Of a stretch of DNA of 64,000 nt, positions 1 through 9,767 are shown in pieces. The notes under the pieces were generated by a model. That model searched no databases, was not told where the DNA came from, and worked only from the letters and a program-made list of their open reading frames with translations. This DNA is from Crocinitomicaceae bacterium (GTDB lineage Bacteria > Bacteroidota > Bacteroidia > Flavobacteriales_D > Crocinitomicaceae), in contig JADJGJ010000001.1 in NCBI GenBank assembly GCA_016708105.1, positions 124,001 through 188,000 on the forward strand, written 5' to 3'. A program made the position numbers and the translations under genes. Positions within the stretch are counted from its first letter, which is position 1, and each line of letters opens with the position of its first letter.

Positions 1-1026
1 AATTTCACCTACAACACAAAACATTTTTCAGGATTTTTTATTCATGATGCGCTTTGTGAATTCGTCCTGTATCAAACAAAATTATCCATTGGTGCAGGCT
101 TGTGTGGATGGAATGGCCTATCACGTTTCTCAAGTCAGGCAGCAGGAATGATATTAGCACTGGATATTCCACTTTATCAACTGGCTACCATTGAAACAGA
201 CGACTATTTTGCACGCAGATTAAGTCTATATGCAAAGGGCAAGTTGGGTAAACTGGATTATCGTTTGGTTGTTTCAAAACCTGCTGCAATAGTAAATGCA
301 ACGGCGACAGTTAATCCCTTGTCTCAGGTTTCTGACTTCTCTCCATTGCCGGCAAAATTGCAAACGCATGGCTACTTCATGTATCAGTTTTTTGATCAAG
401 AAGATAATACGGTACCGTATACCGCAGGCACTTATCATGGTAACAAAAAAATATTCAATTTGGGTGCGGGATTTTTTTATCAACCAAAAGCAATGTGGCA
501 TCTTGGCGCAGCAAGTGACACACTTTTTAGTGATCTTATCTTGCTGGCTGCTGATGTTTTTATGGAGATACCTTTGCATGAAGAAAAGAAAAACACCATC
601 TCATTTTATGGTGCATTTAGCCGTTATGATTTTGGACAGAATTACGTGCGCAACGCGGGCATCATGAATCCTGCGAATGGAGTGTTGGCGGCCAATTCAT
701 CGTTCAACGGTGCAGGTAACGCATATCCAACCTTTGGTACTGGTAACACCATTTATCTTTTACTTGGATACATGATGAAAAAGAATCTTATAGGCAGTGG
801 CACGCTGCAATATTTTGTCGCCAGTCAGATTTCTGATTTTGACCGATTTTCTGATCTAATTGTCATGTATGAATTTGGCGTGAATTGGCTCATAACCGGT
901 GGACATCAGTCAAAGGTTTCAGCCAATTTGCAAATGCGCCCGGTCATTAATAACTACGGTATTGGTTTTGAAACCTATTCGCATCACCGCGCCATGGTTC
1001 AATTGCAATATCAAATATCATTGTAA
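1..1026 (+). CDS. Outer-membrane beta-barrel (porin-like) protein, 5' end outside window
   Basis: The reading frame is already open at base 1, so the start codon and any signal peptide lie upstream; about 341 codons are visible. The sequence alternates polar and hydrophobic/aromatic residues in short stretches with glycine/asparagine-rich turns, as in outer-membrane beta strands, and ends with an amphipathic final strand (QLQYQISL). No plug, OmpA or lipoprotein feature is visible. I infer a barrel or porin-like protein of the outer membrane; substrate and family are not recognisable. The next gene begins 29 nt downstream in the same direction and could be co-transcribed. Confidence 0.6.
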   Translation, partial: NFTYNTKHFSGFFIHDALCEFVLYQTKLSIGAGLCGWNGLSRFSSQAAGMILALDIPLYQLATIETDDYFARRLSLYAKGKLGKLDYRLVVSKPAAIVNATATVNPLSQVSDFSPLPAKLQTHGYFMYQFFDQEDNTVPYTAGTYHGNKKIFNLGAGFFYQPKAMWHLGAASDTLFSDLILLAADVFMEIPLHEEKKNTISFYGAFSRYDFGQNYVRNAGIMNPANGVLAANSSFNGAGNAYPTFGTGNTIYLLLGYMMKKNLIGSGTLQYFVASQISDFDRFSDLIVMYEFGVNWLITGGHQSKVSANLQMRPVINNYGIGFETYSHHRAMVQLQYQISL

Positions 1027-1055
1027 TAATTGATTATTTTTGATTTTTCTTGCTC

Positions 1056-2624
1056 ATGAAAATCACGCAATACTTCACAAAAAATTGGGAACATAAACTG
1101 TTCTTTATTGCAGTGGTTGCATTTGCATGTCATTTTTTTAAATACGTATATTTTGTCACCGGTGATGGCCCGGCACACATCTATAATTCACAGTTGCTGA
1201 CTGATTTAGTGTTTGCTTCTCATGGTGAATTGAACCAATATTATCACCTCAATAATATTCCCGTTCCCAACTGGACAGGTCATTTTATTTTGAGTTTGCT
1301 CGGTCTAATTTTTCAAGCTGCATGGGCTGAAAAAATATTTCTCTTCCTCTATTTTATTGGATTACTTTTTTCCTTCCGCTATTTTGTTCGCGCTTTCAAT
1401 CCAAATGCCGGCATCATTACTTTACTCATTCTGCCATTTGGTATGAGTGTTTTTTTATATTCAGGATTTTACAATTTTTCCATTGCATTTGTTTTCATGT
1501 TGTTTGCCTTGGGATATTTTTTAAGATTCAATAAAAAAATTACTGTTAAAAATTGGCTGGTTCTTGCACTGCTCTTGCTCTTAGTGTATTTTTCTCATCT
1601 TGCTGTATTGATGGCATGTTTGCTTTTTATGGCAGTTTTTCATTGCAGGAATTTAATACTTGATATTATCATCAATAAACAAGCTGCAGTGATACCTTGG
1701 TTGAAAAGATCCTTTGCTTTGTGTTTGACTATTCTACCGGTAATGATTTTGGTTTATTGGTATTCACGCATTCATATTCCGGGTGAACTATACACGTATC
1801 TGCCTTTTGAAAATTTGGTTAATATGCTTTTGAATGGAGAACATTTGGTGGGGCATGGCGCAGGTGAGCACCCGGCTACGCGTATCAATGTTTTGCTGTG
1901 GGTCTTACTTGCATTGATTGGAGTAATTTTTCAGATCTTATTTTTTTTCAGAGACAAAAAAAAATCTCCCGGTTTGATTCTCCTATTTTTAGCATTGATC
2001 AGCTTGATATTTTATTTTATTCTGCCTGATAATGATCATCGCGGCGGATATATATCTGTGCGTGTATTGTATTTGTTTTATTTATTGTTGGTGGCATGGA
2101 TTTGTACGCTACCGCTATCATGGAAGTTTGCCTTGCCGGCCGTGATAACCACCGCTATTTTATTAATTATTCAGTTAGATATACGCGGTGAAGGACAAAG
2201 AGCGCTGAGCAAATGGGCACAACGCTTGGTTGAAGCTTGTGATAAAATTGAGCCAAGTTCAACTGTCTTGCCAATTAATACATCAAATCACTGGCAGGCG
2301 AGACATTTATATGGTTATGGTTGTTTTGACAAGGAGGTAATTTTCTTGGCAAATTATGAAACGTCACACGTGTATTTTCCTGTGCGTACGATAGAAAATT
2401 CACCTCTGCCTGTGATACGAGCCAATGATCCAAGCTATGCCTGTTCTCATTTTTTCAGTCAACTCAACAACACAACATCTTTACCGGATTATGTGCTTAT
2501 CTATGGATTTTTTGAAAACCCCATCAACCAAAGCTGCGGAAATTGCAATACAGATAGTTTATTGAATGAATACACCCTAATCTCTGAAGATGACTTTTAC
2601 CGACTTCTGAAATTTGAAGAGTAA
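1056..2624 (+). CDS. Polytopic inner-membrane protein, possibly GT-C-like
   Basis: A 522-residue protein with roughly ten hydrophobic membrane segments between residues 15 and 390 and a soluble C-terminal part of about 130 residues containing several cysteines. After the first membrane segment comes GDGPAHIYN; an acidic/His motif in the first outer loop is typical of GT-C glycosyltransferases, which use lipid-linked sugars, but similarity beyond that is not evident. I chose the ATG at 1056 over the in-frame TTG at 1050. It converges on the carbonic anhydrase gene with 27 nt between stops. Function is inferred only at the level of membrane protein. Confidence 0.6.
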   Translation: MKITQYFTKNWEHKLFFIAVVAFACHFFKYVYFVTGDGPAHIYNSQLLTDLVFASHGELNQYYHLNNIPVPNWTGHFILSLLGLIFQAAWAEKIFLFLYFIGLLFSFRYFVRAFNPNAGIITLLILPFGMSVFLYSGFYNFSIAFVFMLFALGYFLRFNKKITVKNWLVLALLLLLVYFSHLAVLMACLLFMAVFHCRNLILDIIINKQAAVIPWLKRSFALCLTILPVMILVYWYSRIHIPGELYTYLPFENLVNMLLNGEHLVGHGAGEHPATRINVLLWVLLALIGVIFQILFFFRDKKKSPGLILLFLALISLIFYFILPDNDHRGGYISVRVLYLFYLLLVAWICTLPLSWKFALPAVITTAILLIIQLDIRGEGQRALSKWAQRLVEACDKIEPSSTVLPINTSNHWQARHLYGYGCFDKEVIFLANYETSHVYFPVRTIENSPLPVIRANDPSYACSHFFSQLNNTTSLPDYVLIYGFFENPINQSCGNCNTDSLLNEYTLISEDDFYRLLKFEE

Positions 2625-2651
2625 ACACCTGACATCCGGAAAGGTTAAGAA

Positions 2652-3308
2652 TTATTTATTTTTTTTTTTGCGCAACGGTTTGTATTGGTAAATATCATCC
2701 AGTTTTTTACTGTTGTTTACAGATACTTTCAAATCTTTGATACGACCATTTTCTAGACTGTACACCCACCCGTGTATGTAGGGATATTCACCTTGATGCC
2801 ATTCTTCTTGAATGAATGAGACTTTAGAAAGATTGTGCACTTGTTCAATCACATTCAGTTCAACATAACGGTCAAATCTTTTTTTCTCATCTTTGATTGA
2901 ATCTAACTCTTCTTCATGTAAACGATACACGTCTTTTATATGCATGAGCCAGTTGTCAATGAAACCAAAATGCTCATTACCCATAGCAGCGGCAACACCT
3001 CCGCAACCATAGTGTCCGCATACAATAATGTGTTTTACTTTTAGAATTTTTACTGCATAATTCACCACGCTCAGCAAATTTGCATCAGTGTGAATTACCA
3101 TGTTGGCAATGTTGCGCTGCACAAAAATAGCACCGGGCAAAGTATTGGTAATATCACTAGCAGGCACGCGGCTGTCAGAACATCCAATCCATAAAAAATC
3201 GGGAGACTGGGCCTGAGCAAGTTTTTTAAAAAATCCCGGCTTTCTTTTATTGGTTGCCTCAACCCATTTTACATTTCCTTCCAGTAATTTTTTTATTAAT
3301 TCACTCAT
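2652..3308 (-). CDS. can: Beta-class carbonic anhydrase
   Basis: A 218-residue cytoplasmic zinc enzyme that interconverts CO2 and bicarbonate, supplying bicarbonate to carboxylases and balancing pH. The zinc ligands of the beta class are visible: Cys43 and the Asp45/Arg47 dyad in CSDSR, and His99 and Cys102 in HYGCGG. Length and motif spacing match the family (pfam Pro_CA). The C-terminus is lysine-rich. The ATG at 3308 is preceded by a TATCTTTG -7 box at 3326-3333 on the minus strand, so the gene is probably transcribed alone. Confidence 0.95.
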   Translation of the reverse strand: MSELIKKLLEGNVKWVEATNKRKPGFFKKLAQAQSPDFLWIGCSDSRVPASDITNTLPGAIFVQRNIANMVIHTDANLLSVVNYAVKILKVKHIIVCGHYGCGGVAAAMGNEHFGFIDNWLMHIKDVYRLHEEELDSIKDEKKRFDRYVELNVIEQVHNLSKVSFIQEEWHQGEYPYIHGWVYSLENGRIKDLKVSVNNSKKLDDIYQYKPLRKKKNK

Positions 3309-3325
3309 GGCTTATCGCTTTGTCT

Positions 3326-3333
3326 CAAAGATA
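3326..3333 (-). promoter_or_regulatory. -7 promoter box upstream of carbonic anhydrase gene
   Basis: Read on the minus strand this is TATCTTTG, an exact match to the Bacteroidota -7 consensus TAnnTTTG, 17 nt before the ATG. No good TTTG is found at the usual 19-20 nt further upstream. Confidence 0.45.
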
Positions 3334-3502
3334 GTACTCAAATTTTAATTTTGACTCGTCAATATGTATACCATCATATCAACGTACACTTCTACTAAAA
3401 TTTATTTTATTCGTTTAATCTAATTCCATGCTCTAGATGCCAAAGGGATAATATTTTACTCAAGTGAATAGTGAACCAATCAATAATCCCGAAGGGATGA
3501 CA

Positions 3503-4537
3503 TTATATCAGCCGTTTAGAGAATCTTGAAACATTCACATCATCATCCGGCTGATGACCATGAACTAAAAATTCAGCTAATTGATTCGCATAATATGGTG
3601 CCAGTAAAACACCTTTTGTTCCAAGTCCGTTGAAGAGAAAACAATTCTTTTGCCTTGGATGTTGACCAATCACCGGACGTCGGTCAGCAATGGTGGGTCT
3701 GATGCCTGCTTCATGATTTATTAAGCGATACGAGCTTGAGATGAGATTTTCCAATTGATTGAGCAATTCTTTTTTCCCTTCAGTTGTTGGAGTAGGTGCT
3801 TGTAATTCCCAATTATACGTTGAACCAACTTTGAATTGTTGACGACCTATTGGCAAAATAAAAATGTTTTTTGAAATGATATCCTCTGTTATCAAGTCAG
3901 GAATTTCAAGGGTGAGAATATCGCCATGCGCCGGTTTCATGGGAATTTTTTTGAAATACGGATTAGTTGTCACCAAACTGCCTTCACAAAAAATAAATTC
4001 AATTTCAGGAGATTTTTCCACTTCATCGTAGTTGAAAAGAGTCTGTTCAAATTGGATATTTTCAGCAGATAATATACTTTTTACACTGCTTAAGAAATTG
4101 GCAGTATTTAAATTCCCGGGAGTTTTTACAAGCCCCGCACTATAAGGCAGTGCAATGCCTTTTATGATATTTTTTTCTGTGAAGTCTATATAATTTTCAA
4201 AAGCTTTTTCCTGCATTTTCATTCCCCAATTATTTTGTTCTTCAATACTTGAAAAGGGGTGAATAATATTTTTTTTACTGAGGAGAGAATTACCCGATAG
4301 ATATTCAATTTCATGATAAAATTGAATGGCAGCCGGCAGCGTTGAATCTACATTCCATGTTTTTGTGAGGCGTTTAAAAACTATGGGATTGATTAGTCCG
4401 GCTGCAACTCGGGTGCCGAAATTATTATCTGAATCTATGACAGAGAACGAAACCTTACGCTTGAATAATGCCATCGCGAGACATGCTCCGGCAAGTCCCC
4501 AGCCAATGATTTGATAGTGTTTTTTGGAATTTACCAT
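3503..4537 (-). CDS. FAD-dependent oxidoreductase (DAO family)
   Basis: A 344-residue flavoprotein. The N-terminus has a Rossmann dinucleotide-binding motif (IIGWGLAGACLA) followed by the acidic end of beta2 (VIDSD), and the C-terminus has a second flavin-contacting segment (NGLGTKGVLLAP), as in the glycine oxidase / D-amino-acid oxidase / MnmC-C superfamily. These enzymes oxidise C-N bonds of amino-acid-like substrates; the substrate here is unknown. I chose the ATG at 4537; an upstream in-frame TTG at 4552 would add five residues. It is divergent from the TPR gene at 4769. Confidence 0.85.
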   Translation of the reverse strand: MVNSKKHYQIIGWGLAGACLAMALFKRKVSFSVIDSDNNFGTRVAAGLINPIVFKRLTKTWNVDSTLPAAIQFYHEIEYLSGNSLLSKKNIIHPFSSIEEQNNWGMKMQEKAFENYIDFTEKNIIKGIALPYSAGLVKTPGNLNTANFLSSVKSILSAENIQFEQTLFNYDEVEKSPEIEFIFCEGSLVTTNPYFKKIPMKPAHGDILTLEIPDLITEDIISKNIFILPIGRQQFKVGSTYNWELQAPTPTTEGKKELLNQLENLISSSYRLINHEAGIRPTIADRRPVIGQHPRQKNCFLFNGLGTKGVLLAPYYANQLAEFLVHGHQPDDDVNVSRFSKRLI

Positions 4538-4768
4538 GGAATTCGGATACAAAAGAATAAAAATTATTCCAGCTGGTGTTCAGTTCTATTAAAAGCGATA
4601 AAGATGAATATAATTGTCCGAAGAAAAATTTCTTGTACCAATTCTAACATTGCTGCGTTTATAACTTTCAAAAACCACACTCAATACCCCTTCTCATCCG
4701 GCGTACTTTTACAGGTTGATACATTGCAGGCATACTACCTGAAATTATTGACGCAATTGATTTGCAGG

Positions 4769-7700
4769 ATGAAACAAATTGGATTGATACTGCTTTTATT
4801 CTTTTCTGTGCAAAGTTTATTTGCGCAGCAATCTGAGCGTTATACGGGTGATTACACACGTTTTCACACAGCTGAAGATTTGTACGAGAAACAAAAATAT
4901 TCTGCAGCGCAGCAAGAATTTAATTTGTTCATGACTGAACTCGGTGATGCAAACGATCCCTTTTTCATCAAGGCAAAATATTATCACGCTTTGTGTGCGC
5001 TTTACCTTTTTCATGCTGATGCTGAAAAACTTTTGCTCGGCTTCTTGGCTGAATATCCTGAAAGTATTTACCGAATGGACATTTATTTTGAATTAGGTAA
5101 ACACTATTATAGAAAGCGAGATTACAAAAAAACAATCACCTGGCTTTCAAAAGTTGATCCTTACGAATTGAAAGATGAACAAAAAGGTGAGTATTATTTT
5201 AAATTGGGGTATGCTAATTTTCAAGAAGAGGATTACAAGGCTGCTCGCAACGCATTCTATGAGATCATCAATGCAGATACGGAATATTACGGTCCGGCTT
5301 TGTATTATTATTCTCACATTGCCTATACTGAAAAAAGTTATCAAACCGCACTTGAAGGATTTCTGAAATTGGAACATGAACCTTCATTCGTTGAAACAGT
5401 GCCGTATTATATTGCGCAAATATATTACCTGCAGGGTAGATTTGATGAGTTGATTGCTTATGCCCCTTCTATTCTTGATTCGGTTGATACTAAAAATTCT
5501 ATCGTGATTGAGCAGTTGGTTGGTGATGCATTTTATCAGCAAGGGAAGTATGATGAAGCAGTCCCGTTTCTTGAAAGCTATAACCGTAAAAGTGCAACAA
5601 CCCGTGATGATGATTACCAGTTAGGTTACGCCTATTTCAAAAGTGATGATTACATCAACGCAGTAAAAATGTTTGATAAAGTTGCAAAAACAAAAGATGA
5701 ACTTGGACAAATTTCACTCTACCATATTGGCGAGTGTTATCTGAAACTAGACAATCTCTATTACGCGCGTAATGCTTTTGAACTTGCGTCTACCATGCCG
5801 TTTGATGCTCAGGTTGAAGAAGATGCTCTTTACAATTATGCCGTGCTCTGTTATAAATTAGATTTTAATCCATTCAATGATGCGGTAGAGGCGTTTAATC
5901 TTTATCTCACAAGATATCCAAAATCAACCCGTAATCAAGACATTCATGAATACCTGGTGAATATTTACACCACCATGAAAAACTATCCGGCTGCATTAGC
6001 TTCGTTAGACAAAATTGAAAATAAAGATTTCAAATTGAAAGTTGCATACCAGATCATGGCATATAATTACGGGGTTGAACTTTTTCAAAATAATGAACTA
6101 GATAAGTCAGTAGAGTATTTTAAGCTGACAAAAAAATTTCCTTTAGATCCGCGGCTGAATGCATTGAGTTTGTATTGGATTGCCGAAGTGTATTATCGCA
6201 AAAAAGATTTTCCAAAAGCCATTGCGGCGTATCGTCAATTTGTTGAAGAGCCCGGTGCTTATGGTCTTGAGCAGCACAATGATGCGTATTACAATATTGG
6301 ATATTGCTACTACAACCAGAGTGATTATTTTAATGCCGCTACTGCGTTCAGAACGTTTACACAAAGCACTACTGAAACTGCTAAAGACAAAATTGCTGAC
6401 GCCTATCTAAGAATTGGCGATTGTTATTTTATTCAAAAACCGGCTGATGATAATAACGCAATTTTGTTCTACCAAAAGGCCATTGATGTGGGTGCAGGTC
6501 AAGTTGATTATGCTAAATATCAGATTGGATTATCGTATGGATTTCTTTCAAAATATCCTGAAAAAATTTCTATCATGATGGATATTGTGAACAATCATAG
6601 GGGTTCAGTTTTCATTGTTCCTGCCTTGTATGAGGTGGCTGAAACGTATCGTATTACCGAAGATCATTTTAATGCCAAGCGATATTATAATCAGTTGTTG
6701 TCAGATTATCCAACACATAACTATGCCGTAGATGCGATGTTTCAATTAGGTGTAATTCATCATACCAATAAAGAATTTCAAACTGCTGAAACTTATTACT
6801 TGCGTGTTGTGAATGAGTATCCAAATTCAACCAGATACAAAGAAGCGCTTGAAAGATTAGGTGATTTATATTCTGCCATGGGGCAACCTGAAAAATATTT
6901 TGCCTTGTTGAATGATCACAATATTCAATTAGATGAAGCAGAGCAAGACGAAAAATATTTCCTTTCTGCTATGCGACAGTTTGAAGATTCATCTTATAGT
7001 GCTGCAATCACCGGGTTTGAAAATTATCTGAAAACCTTTGCTCGTCCACAAAAAGAGCTGGAGGCAAATTACTATTTGGGAACATCATATTACCGTACCG
7101 GCAACAAAGATGCTGCTGTGGCTGCATATAAAAAAGTACTGGATAAACCAACATCACTCTATACTGAATCTGCCGCATTAGTTGTTTCTAAACATGAGTA
7201 TGATTTGAAAAATTATGATGCCGCACTTGATGCGTATAAAAAATTAGAAATCTCTGCAAGCTATGCACAAAACAGGTTGACGGCAAAAATTGGTTTGATG
7301 CGTTGTTATACTTTTCGCAATGAATTGGATTTTGCTAAACCTTATGCGCAGGATATTATCAGAGATTCACTCAGCTTAGACAATGTAAAAATTGAAGCAA
7401 ATTATGTGATTGGTAAAGCAGAATTTGAAGATGGAAATTTTGATGGCGCACTGGATTATTTGCTCTATGTTTCTTTCAATAGTACTGCGGCTATTGGAGC
7501 AGAATCACATTTTCTGATCGCGTATATTTATCACTTGCAGCAAGATTACAGCAGCTCAGAAACGGAAGTGAGAGCCATTGTAAAAAAACGCTCATCGTAT
7601 AGTTACTGGGTTGCAAAAGCACTTATTCTTCAAGCAAAAAATTCTATGGCAATTGAAGATTATGTGCAAGCTGAATACACCATCAATTCGGTTTTGGATA

Positions 7701-7837
7701 ATTATAAAAATCAAAACGATGGTATTCTTGAAGAAGCGCGAGCTGTGAAAGAAGAATTAATGAATCGCAAAAATCAGCAAAAAAGTATTCAGATTGAAGA
7801 TGGTGGAACTATAGAAATAGGAGGTGATGATGATTAG
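4769..7837 (+). CDS. Large secreted TPR-repeat protein
   Basis: A 1022-residue protein. The ATG at 4769 is chosen because it gives a clean signal peptide (MKQIGLILLLFFSVQSLFAQ); longer in-frame extension upstream has no signal sequence. The rest is almost entirely tandem tetratricopeptide helices (repeating A..Y..G..Y...G.Y..A...F patterns, for instance AKYYHALCALY, GEYYFKLGYANF, DAYYNIGYCYYNQ), about 20 or more units, ending in an acidic tail. TPR superhelices act as protein scaffolds; exported to the periplasm this one would bind an envelope partner. The next gene, an outer-membrane barrel, overlaps its stop codon, so the two are translationally coupled and probably work together. Specific function unknown. 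Confidence 0.88.
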   Translation: MKQIGLILLLFFSVQSLFAQQSERYTGDYTRFHTAEDLYEKQKYSAAQQEFNLFMTELGDANDPFFIKAKYYHALCALYLFHADAEKLLLGFLAEYPESIYRMDIYFELGKHYYRKRDYKKTITWLSKVDPYELKDEQKGEYYFKLGYANFQEEDYKAARNAFYEIINADTEYYGPALYYYSHIAYTEKSYQTALEGFLKLEHEPSFVETVPYYIAQIYYLQGRFDELIAYAPSILDSVDTKNSIVIEQLVGDAFYQQGKYDEAVPFLESYNRKSATTRDDDYQLGYAYFKSDDYINAVKMFDKVAKTKDELGQISLYHIGECYLKLDNLYYARNAFELASTMPFDAQVEEDALYNYAVLCYKLDFNPFNDAVEAFNLYLTRYPKSTRNQDIHEYLVNIYTTMKNYPAALASLDKIENKDFKLKVAYQIMAYNYGVELFQNNELDKSVEYFKLTKKFPLDPRLNALSLYWIAEVYYRKKDFPKAIAAYRQFVEEPGAYGLEQHNDAYYNIGYCYYNQSDYFNAATAFRTFTQSTTETAKDKIADAYLRIGDCYFIQKPADDNNAILFYQKAIDVGAGQVDYAKYQIGLSYGFLSKYPEKISIMMDIVNNHRGSVFIVPALYEVAETYRITEDHFNAKRYYNQLLSDYPTHNYAVDAMFQLGVIHHTNKEFQTAETYYLRVVNEYPNSTRYKEALERLGDLYSAMGQPEKYFALLNDHNIQLDEAEQDEKYFLSAMRQFEDSSYSAAITGFENYLKTFARPQKELEANYYLGTSYYRTGNKDAAVAAYKKVLDKPTSLYTESAALVVSKHEYDLKNYDAALDAYKKLEISASYAQNRLTAKIGLMRCYTFRNELDFAKPYAQDIIRDSLSLDNVKIEANYVIGKAEFEDGNFDGALDYLLYVSFNSTAAIGAESHFLIAYIYHLQQDYSSSETEVRAIVKKRSSYSYWVAKALILQAKNSMAIEDYVQAEYTINSVLDNYKNQNDGILEEARAVKEELMNRKNQQKSIQIEDGGTIEIGGDDD
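7819..7824 (+). promoter_or_regulatory. Perfect Shine-Dalgarno AGGAGG inside the upstream gene
   Basis: AGGAGG lies 5 nt before the ATG at 7830 and 2 nt before the ATG at 7827, within the last codons of the TPR gene. Bacteroidota genes rarely use strong Shine-Dalgarno sites, so this one stands out and suggests coupled translation of the pair. The spacing favours the ATG at 7830. Confidence 0.5.
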
Positions 7838-9542
7838 AACTTCAGTAGCTATATGGTTTGCTTTTGTTTGCTCAGTCAATTTATTTGCACAAGAGGATCC
7901 ACAAATATGGACTAACATTACCGTGGGTGAACGCGTCATTACACCGGCGTATCGCATTGCTGAAAACCCTGTGGTGTTTGACACCGTTATTGCTAATCAG
8001 GTGACACAGTATCCTTTGTTATCACGTCACATGAAAACTGATATCATGGTGACTCCAATTGAACCTGCAAAAATTAAACTGGTTGAAAAGTTAGATAAAT
8101 TGTATCCCGGATATGTGCGCTTGGGCATTGGTAGTTATGCCAGTCCGCTGGGTGAATTTTATTACAATTCTATGCGTAATAGAAAAGTGAATTACGGCAT
8201 TGCACTGAAACACAATTCTTCTTTTGGCAATATAAAAGATTATGCGCCATCAGGTTTTGATCAAACAAGTGGTAAAGTATTTGGCGATTTTTTTTCAACC
8301 AATTTCCGCTTTCAGCCTGAGTTTAATTATCTCAATCATGGGTATCATTATTATGGTATTTCTGATACAGCAAATTTGATTGGAAAAGATTCACTCACCA
8401 ACCGAGTGCAAGGTATTGGCGGTAGTTTCCGCTTTTCAAATTATACTAGTAAAGACAGTGCACATCTCATTTATTCAATTTATACACAGTATAATTATTT
8501 TCATGAATTTCAAAATGACCAAGACAGTTTAGGTCTCAACGGAAAAAATCATAGTTATAGTATTGGAACAGATATGCGTTATCGTTTCAAGAAAAATATT
8601 TTTGCTGTTCATTTTGATATCAATTACAATCAATATGATTATCGTTTTGCTGATACGGCTTTCTTGCCTGGTTATTCTGAACATGAACAAATCAATTGGT
8701 TGATTCATTTGCGTCCGGTAATCTCAACGTATGGAAATAAATGGAAAGTAACTTACGGAGTTGATTTGAGTCTTGACACGCCATCTGATACAGTATTTAA
8801 AGTAGTGCCGGTGGTTGAAGCCAAATACAGTTTGTTCAATGACATGTTTATTCCTTATGTTGGAATTGATGGTGGTGTAAAACAAAATTCGTTCAAAACA
8901 CTCAACCGTGAAAATGAATTTATACTCAACAATGTGAAATTATACAATACAAAAACCATGAATTTCTATGGTGGAATTAAAGGGACCTTGTCAAAAACAG
9001 TTTCGTTTAATGCCCGTGTATCCTATAAAATGATTGATAATTTACCACTTTTTGTGAATGATACCGTGTTGAGTGATGGATACAAATTCAGAGTAATTTA
9101 CAATGATATCAATGTGTTTACGATTGACGGATCTCTGTCATATCAAAATGGTGAAAAACTGAAAATTGATTTGATGGGAGAATACAATCAATACAAAAGC
9201 ACAATAGTTGGTGATTTGTATAAATACGCTTGGCATTTACCAACCTACGTGTTCACGCTGAGAGGGAATTACAATTTGTATGATAAAATTTATGTAAAAG
9301 CTGATTTTGTTCTGAAGGGTGGTCGCAGAAGCCCTTTTGGTTTATATGATGCTGACGCTGCCTCTGCTGATGTTGATCTAGGAATTATTGCTGATGCCAA
9401 TTTACATGTTGAATACCGTTACAGCCGCCGCCTTTCAGCATTTCTGCAATTCAATAATCTGGCTGCGCAACGCTATCAACGCTGGTATGGGTATCCTGTA
9501 CAAGGCTTTCAAGTTATGGGCGGAATTACCTTTGGTTTCTAA
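7827..9542 (+). CDS. Outer-membrane beta-barrel protein (TonB-receptor-like barrel without plug)
   Basis: A 571-residue protein with a signal peptide (MIRTSVAIWFAFVCSVNLFAQ) followed by long alternating amphipathic strands rich in Tyr/Phe and separated by Asp/Asn turns. It ends in a barrel-like strand terminating in phenylalanine (MGGITFGF), the usual recognition signal for barrel assembly. The size would allow about 20-22 strands, as in TonB-dependent receptors, but no N-terminal plug domain or TonB box is seen. The start overlaps the stop of the TPR gene by about 10 nt (ATG at 7827 or 7830). I infer that the TPR protein is its periplasmic partner; the substrate is unknown. Confidence 0.8.
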   Translation: MMIRTSVAIWFAFVCSVNLFAQEDPQIWTNITVGERVITPAYRIAENPVVFDTVIANQVTQYPLLSRHMKTDIMVTPIEPAKIKLVEKLDKLYPGYVRLGIGSYASPLGEFYYNSMRNRKVNYGIALKHNSSFGNIKDYAPSGFDQTSGKVFGDFFSTNFRFQPEFNYLNHGYHYYGISDTANLIGKDSLTNRVQGIGGSFRFSNYTSKDSAHLIYSIYTQYNYFHEFQNDQDSLGLNGKNHSYSIGTDMRYRFKKNIFAVHFDINYNQYDYRFADTAFLPGYSEHEQINWLIHLRPVISTYGNKWKVTYGVDLSLDTPSDTVFKVVPVVEAKYSLFNDMFIPYVGIDGGVKQNSFKTLNRENEFILNNVKLYNTKTMNFYGGIKGTLSKTVSFNARVSYKMIDNLPLFVNDTVLSDGYKFRVIYNDINVFTIDGSLSYQNGEKLKIDLMGEYNQYKSTIVGDLYKYAWHLPTYVFTLRGNYNLYDKIYVKADFVLKGGRRSPFGLYDADAASADVDLGIIADANLHVEYRYSRRLSAFLQFNNLAAQRYQRWYGYPVQGFQVMGGITFGF

Positions 9543-9639
9543 ATTTAGTTTGGGATAAAATCGAATTGAGTCAGTTGTTGCATGCGCTGCCAAACATTCA
9601 AGTGAATAAAAAAAAAGATTGGTCAGAATTGTACAAAAA

Positions 9640-9748
9640 CAAAACATATCAATAGAGATGTGATATGGGTTAACGTGCATAACATTGCAAAAGATAAAAT
9701 GAATAAGTTTGGTTTTTTGGGAAAGATTGATATATTTATTGATGGGTT
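9640..9748 (+). repeat. Cassette repeat, copy 1: 3' half only
   Basis: About 109 bp almost identical to 11364-11470 and 12413-12519. Only the right half of the full repeat is present; the left half found in copies 2-4 is absent, so this copy marks the left edge of the array. It contains the candidate promoter at 9708-9738 and ends just before the lipoprotein gene. The 97 bases upstream, back to the barrel gene stop, show no feature. Confidence 0.85.
9708..9738 (+). promoter_or_regulatory. Candidate promoter in repeat copy 1
   Basis: TTTG at 9708-9711, a 19-nt spacer, and TATATTTA at 9731-9738 (one mismatch to TAnnTTTG). Elements and spacing fit the Bacteroidota housekeeping sigma consensus. 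The same arrangement is kept in copies 2 and 3, with TTTA at -33. Confidence 0.6.
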
Positions 9749-9757
9749 ATAACCCAT
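9742..9757 (+). promoter_or_regulatory. 16-nt perfect palindrome before the lipoprotein gene
   Basis: ATGGGTTATAACCCAT is perfectly self-complementary and sits between the promoter and the ATG at 9768. Its left half is the end of the repeat; the right half is unique to this copy. It could be an operator or the scar of a recombination junction. Confidence 0.45.
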
Positions 9758-9767
9758 TTTGACGGAC

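Noticed and set aside
4511..4768. N-terminal extension of the TPR gene
   Set aside because: It overlaps the divergent FAD gene and would bury the signal peptide that begins at 4769.
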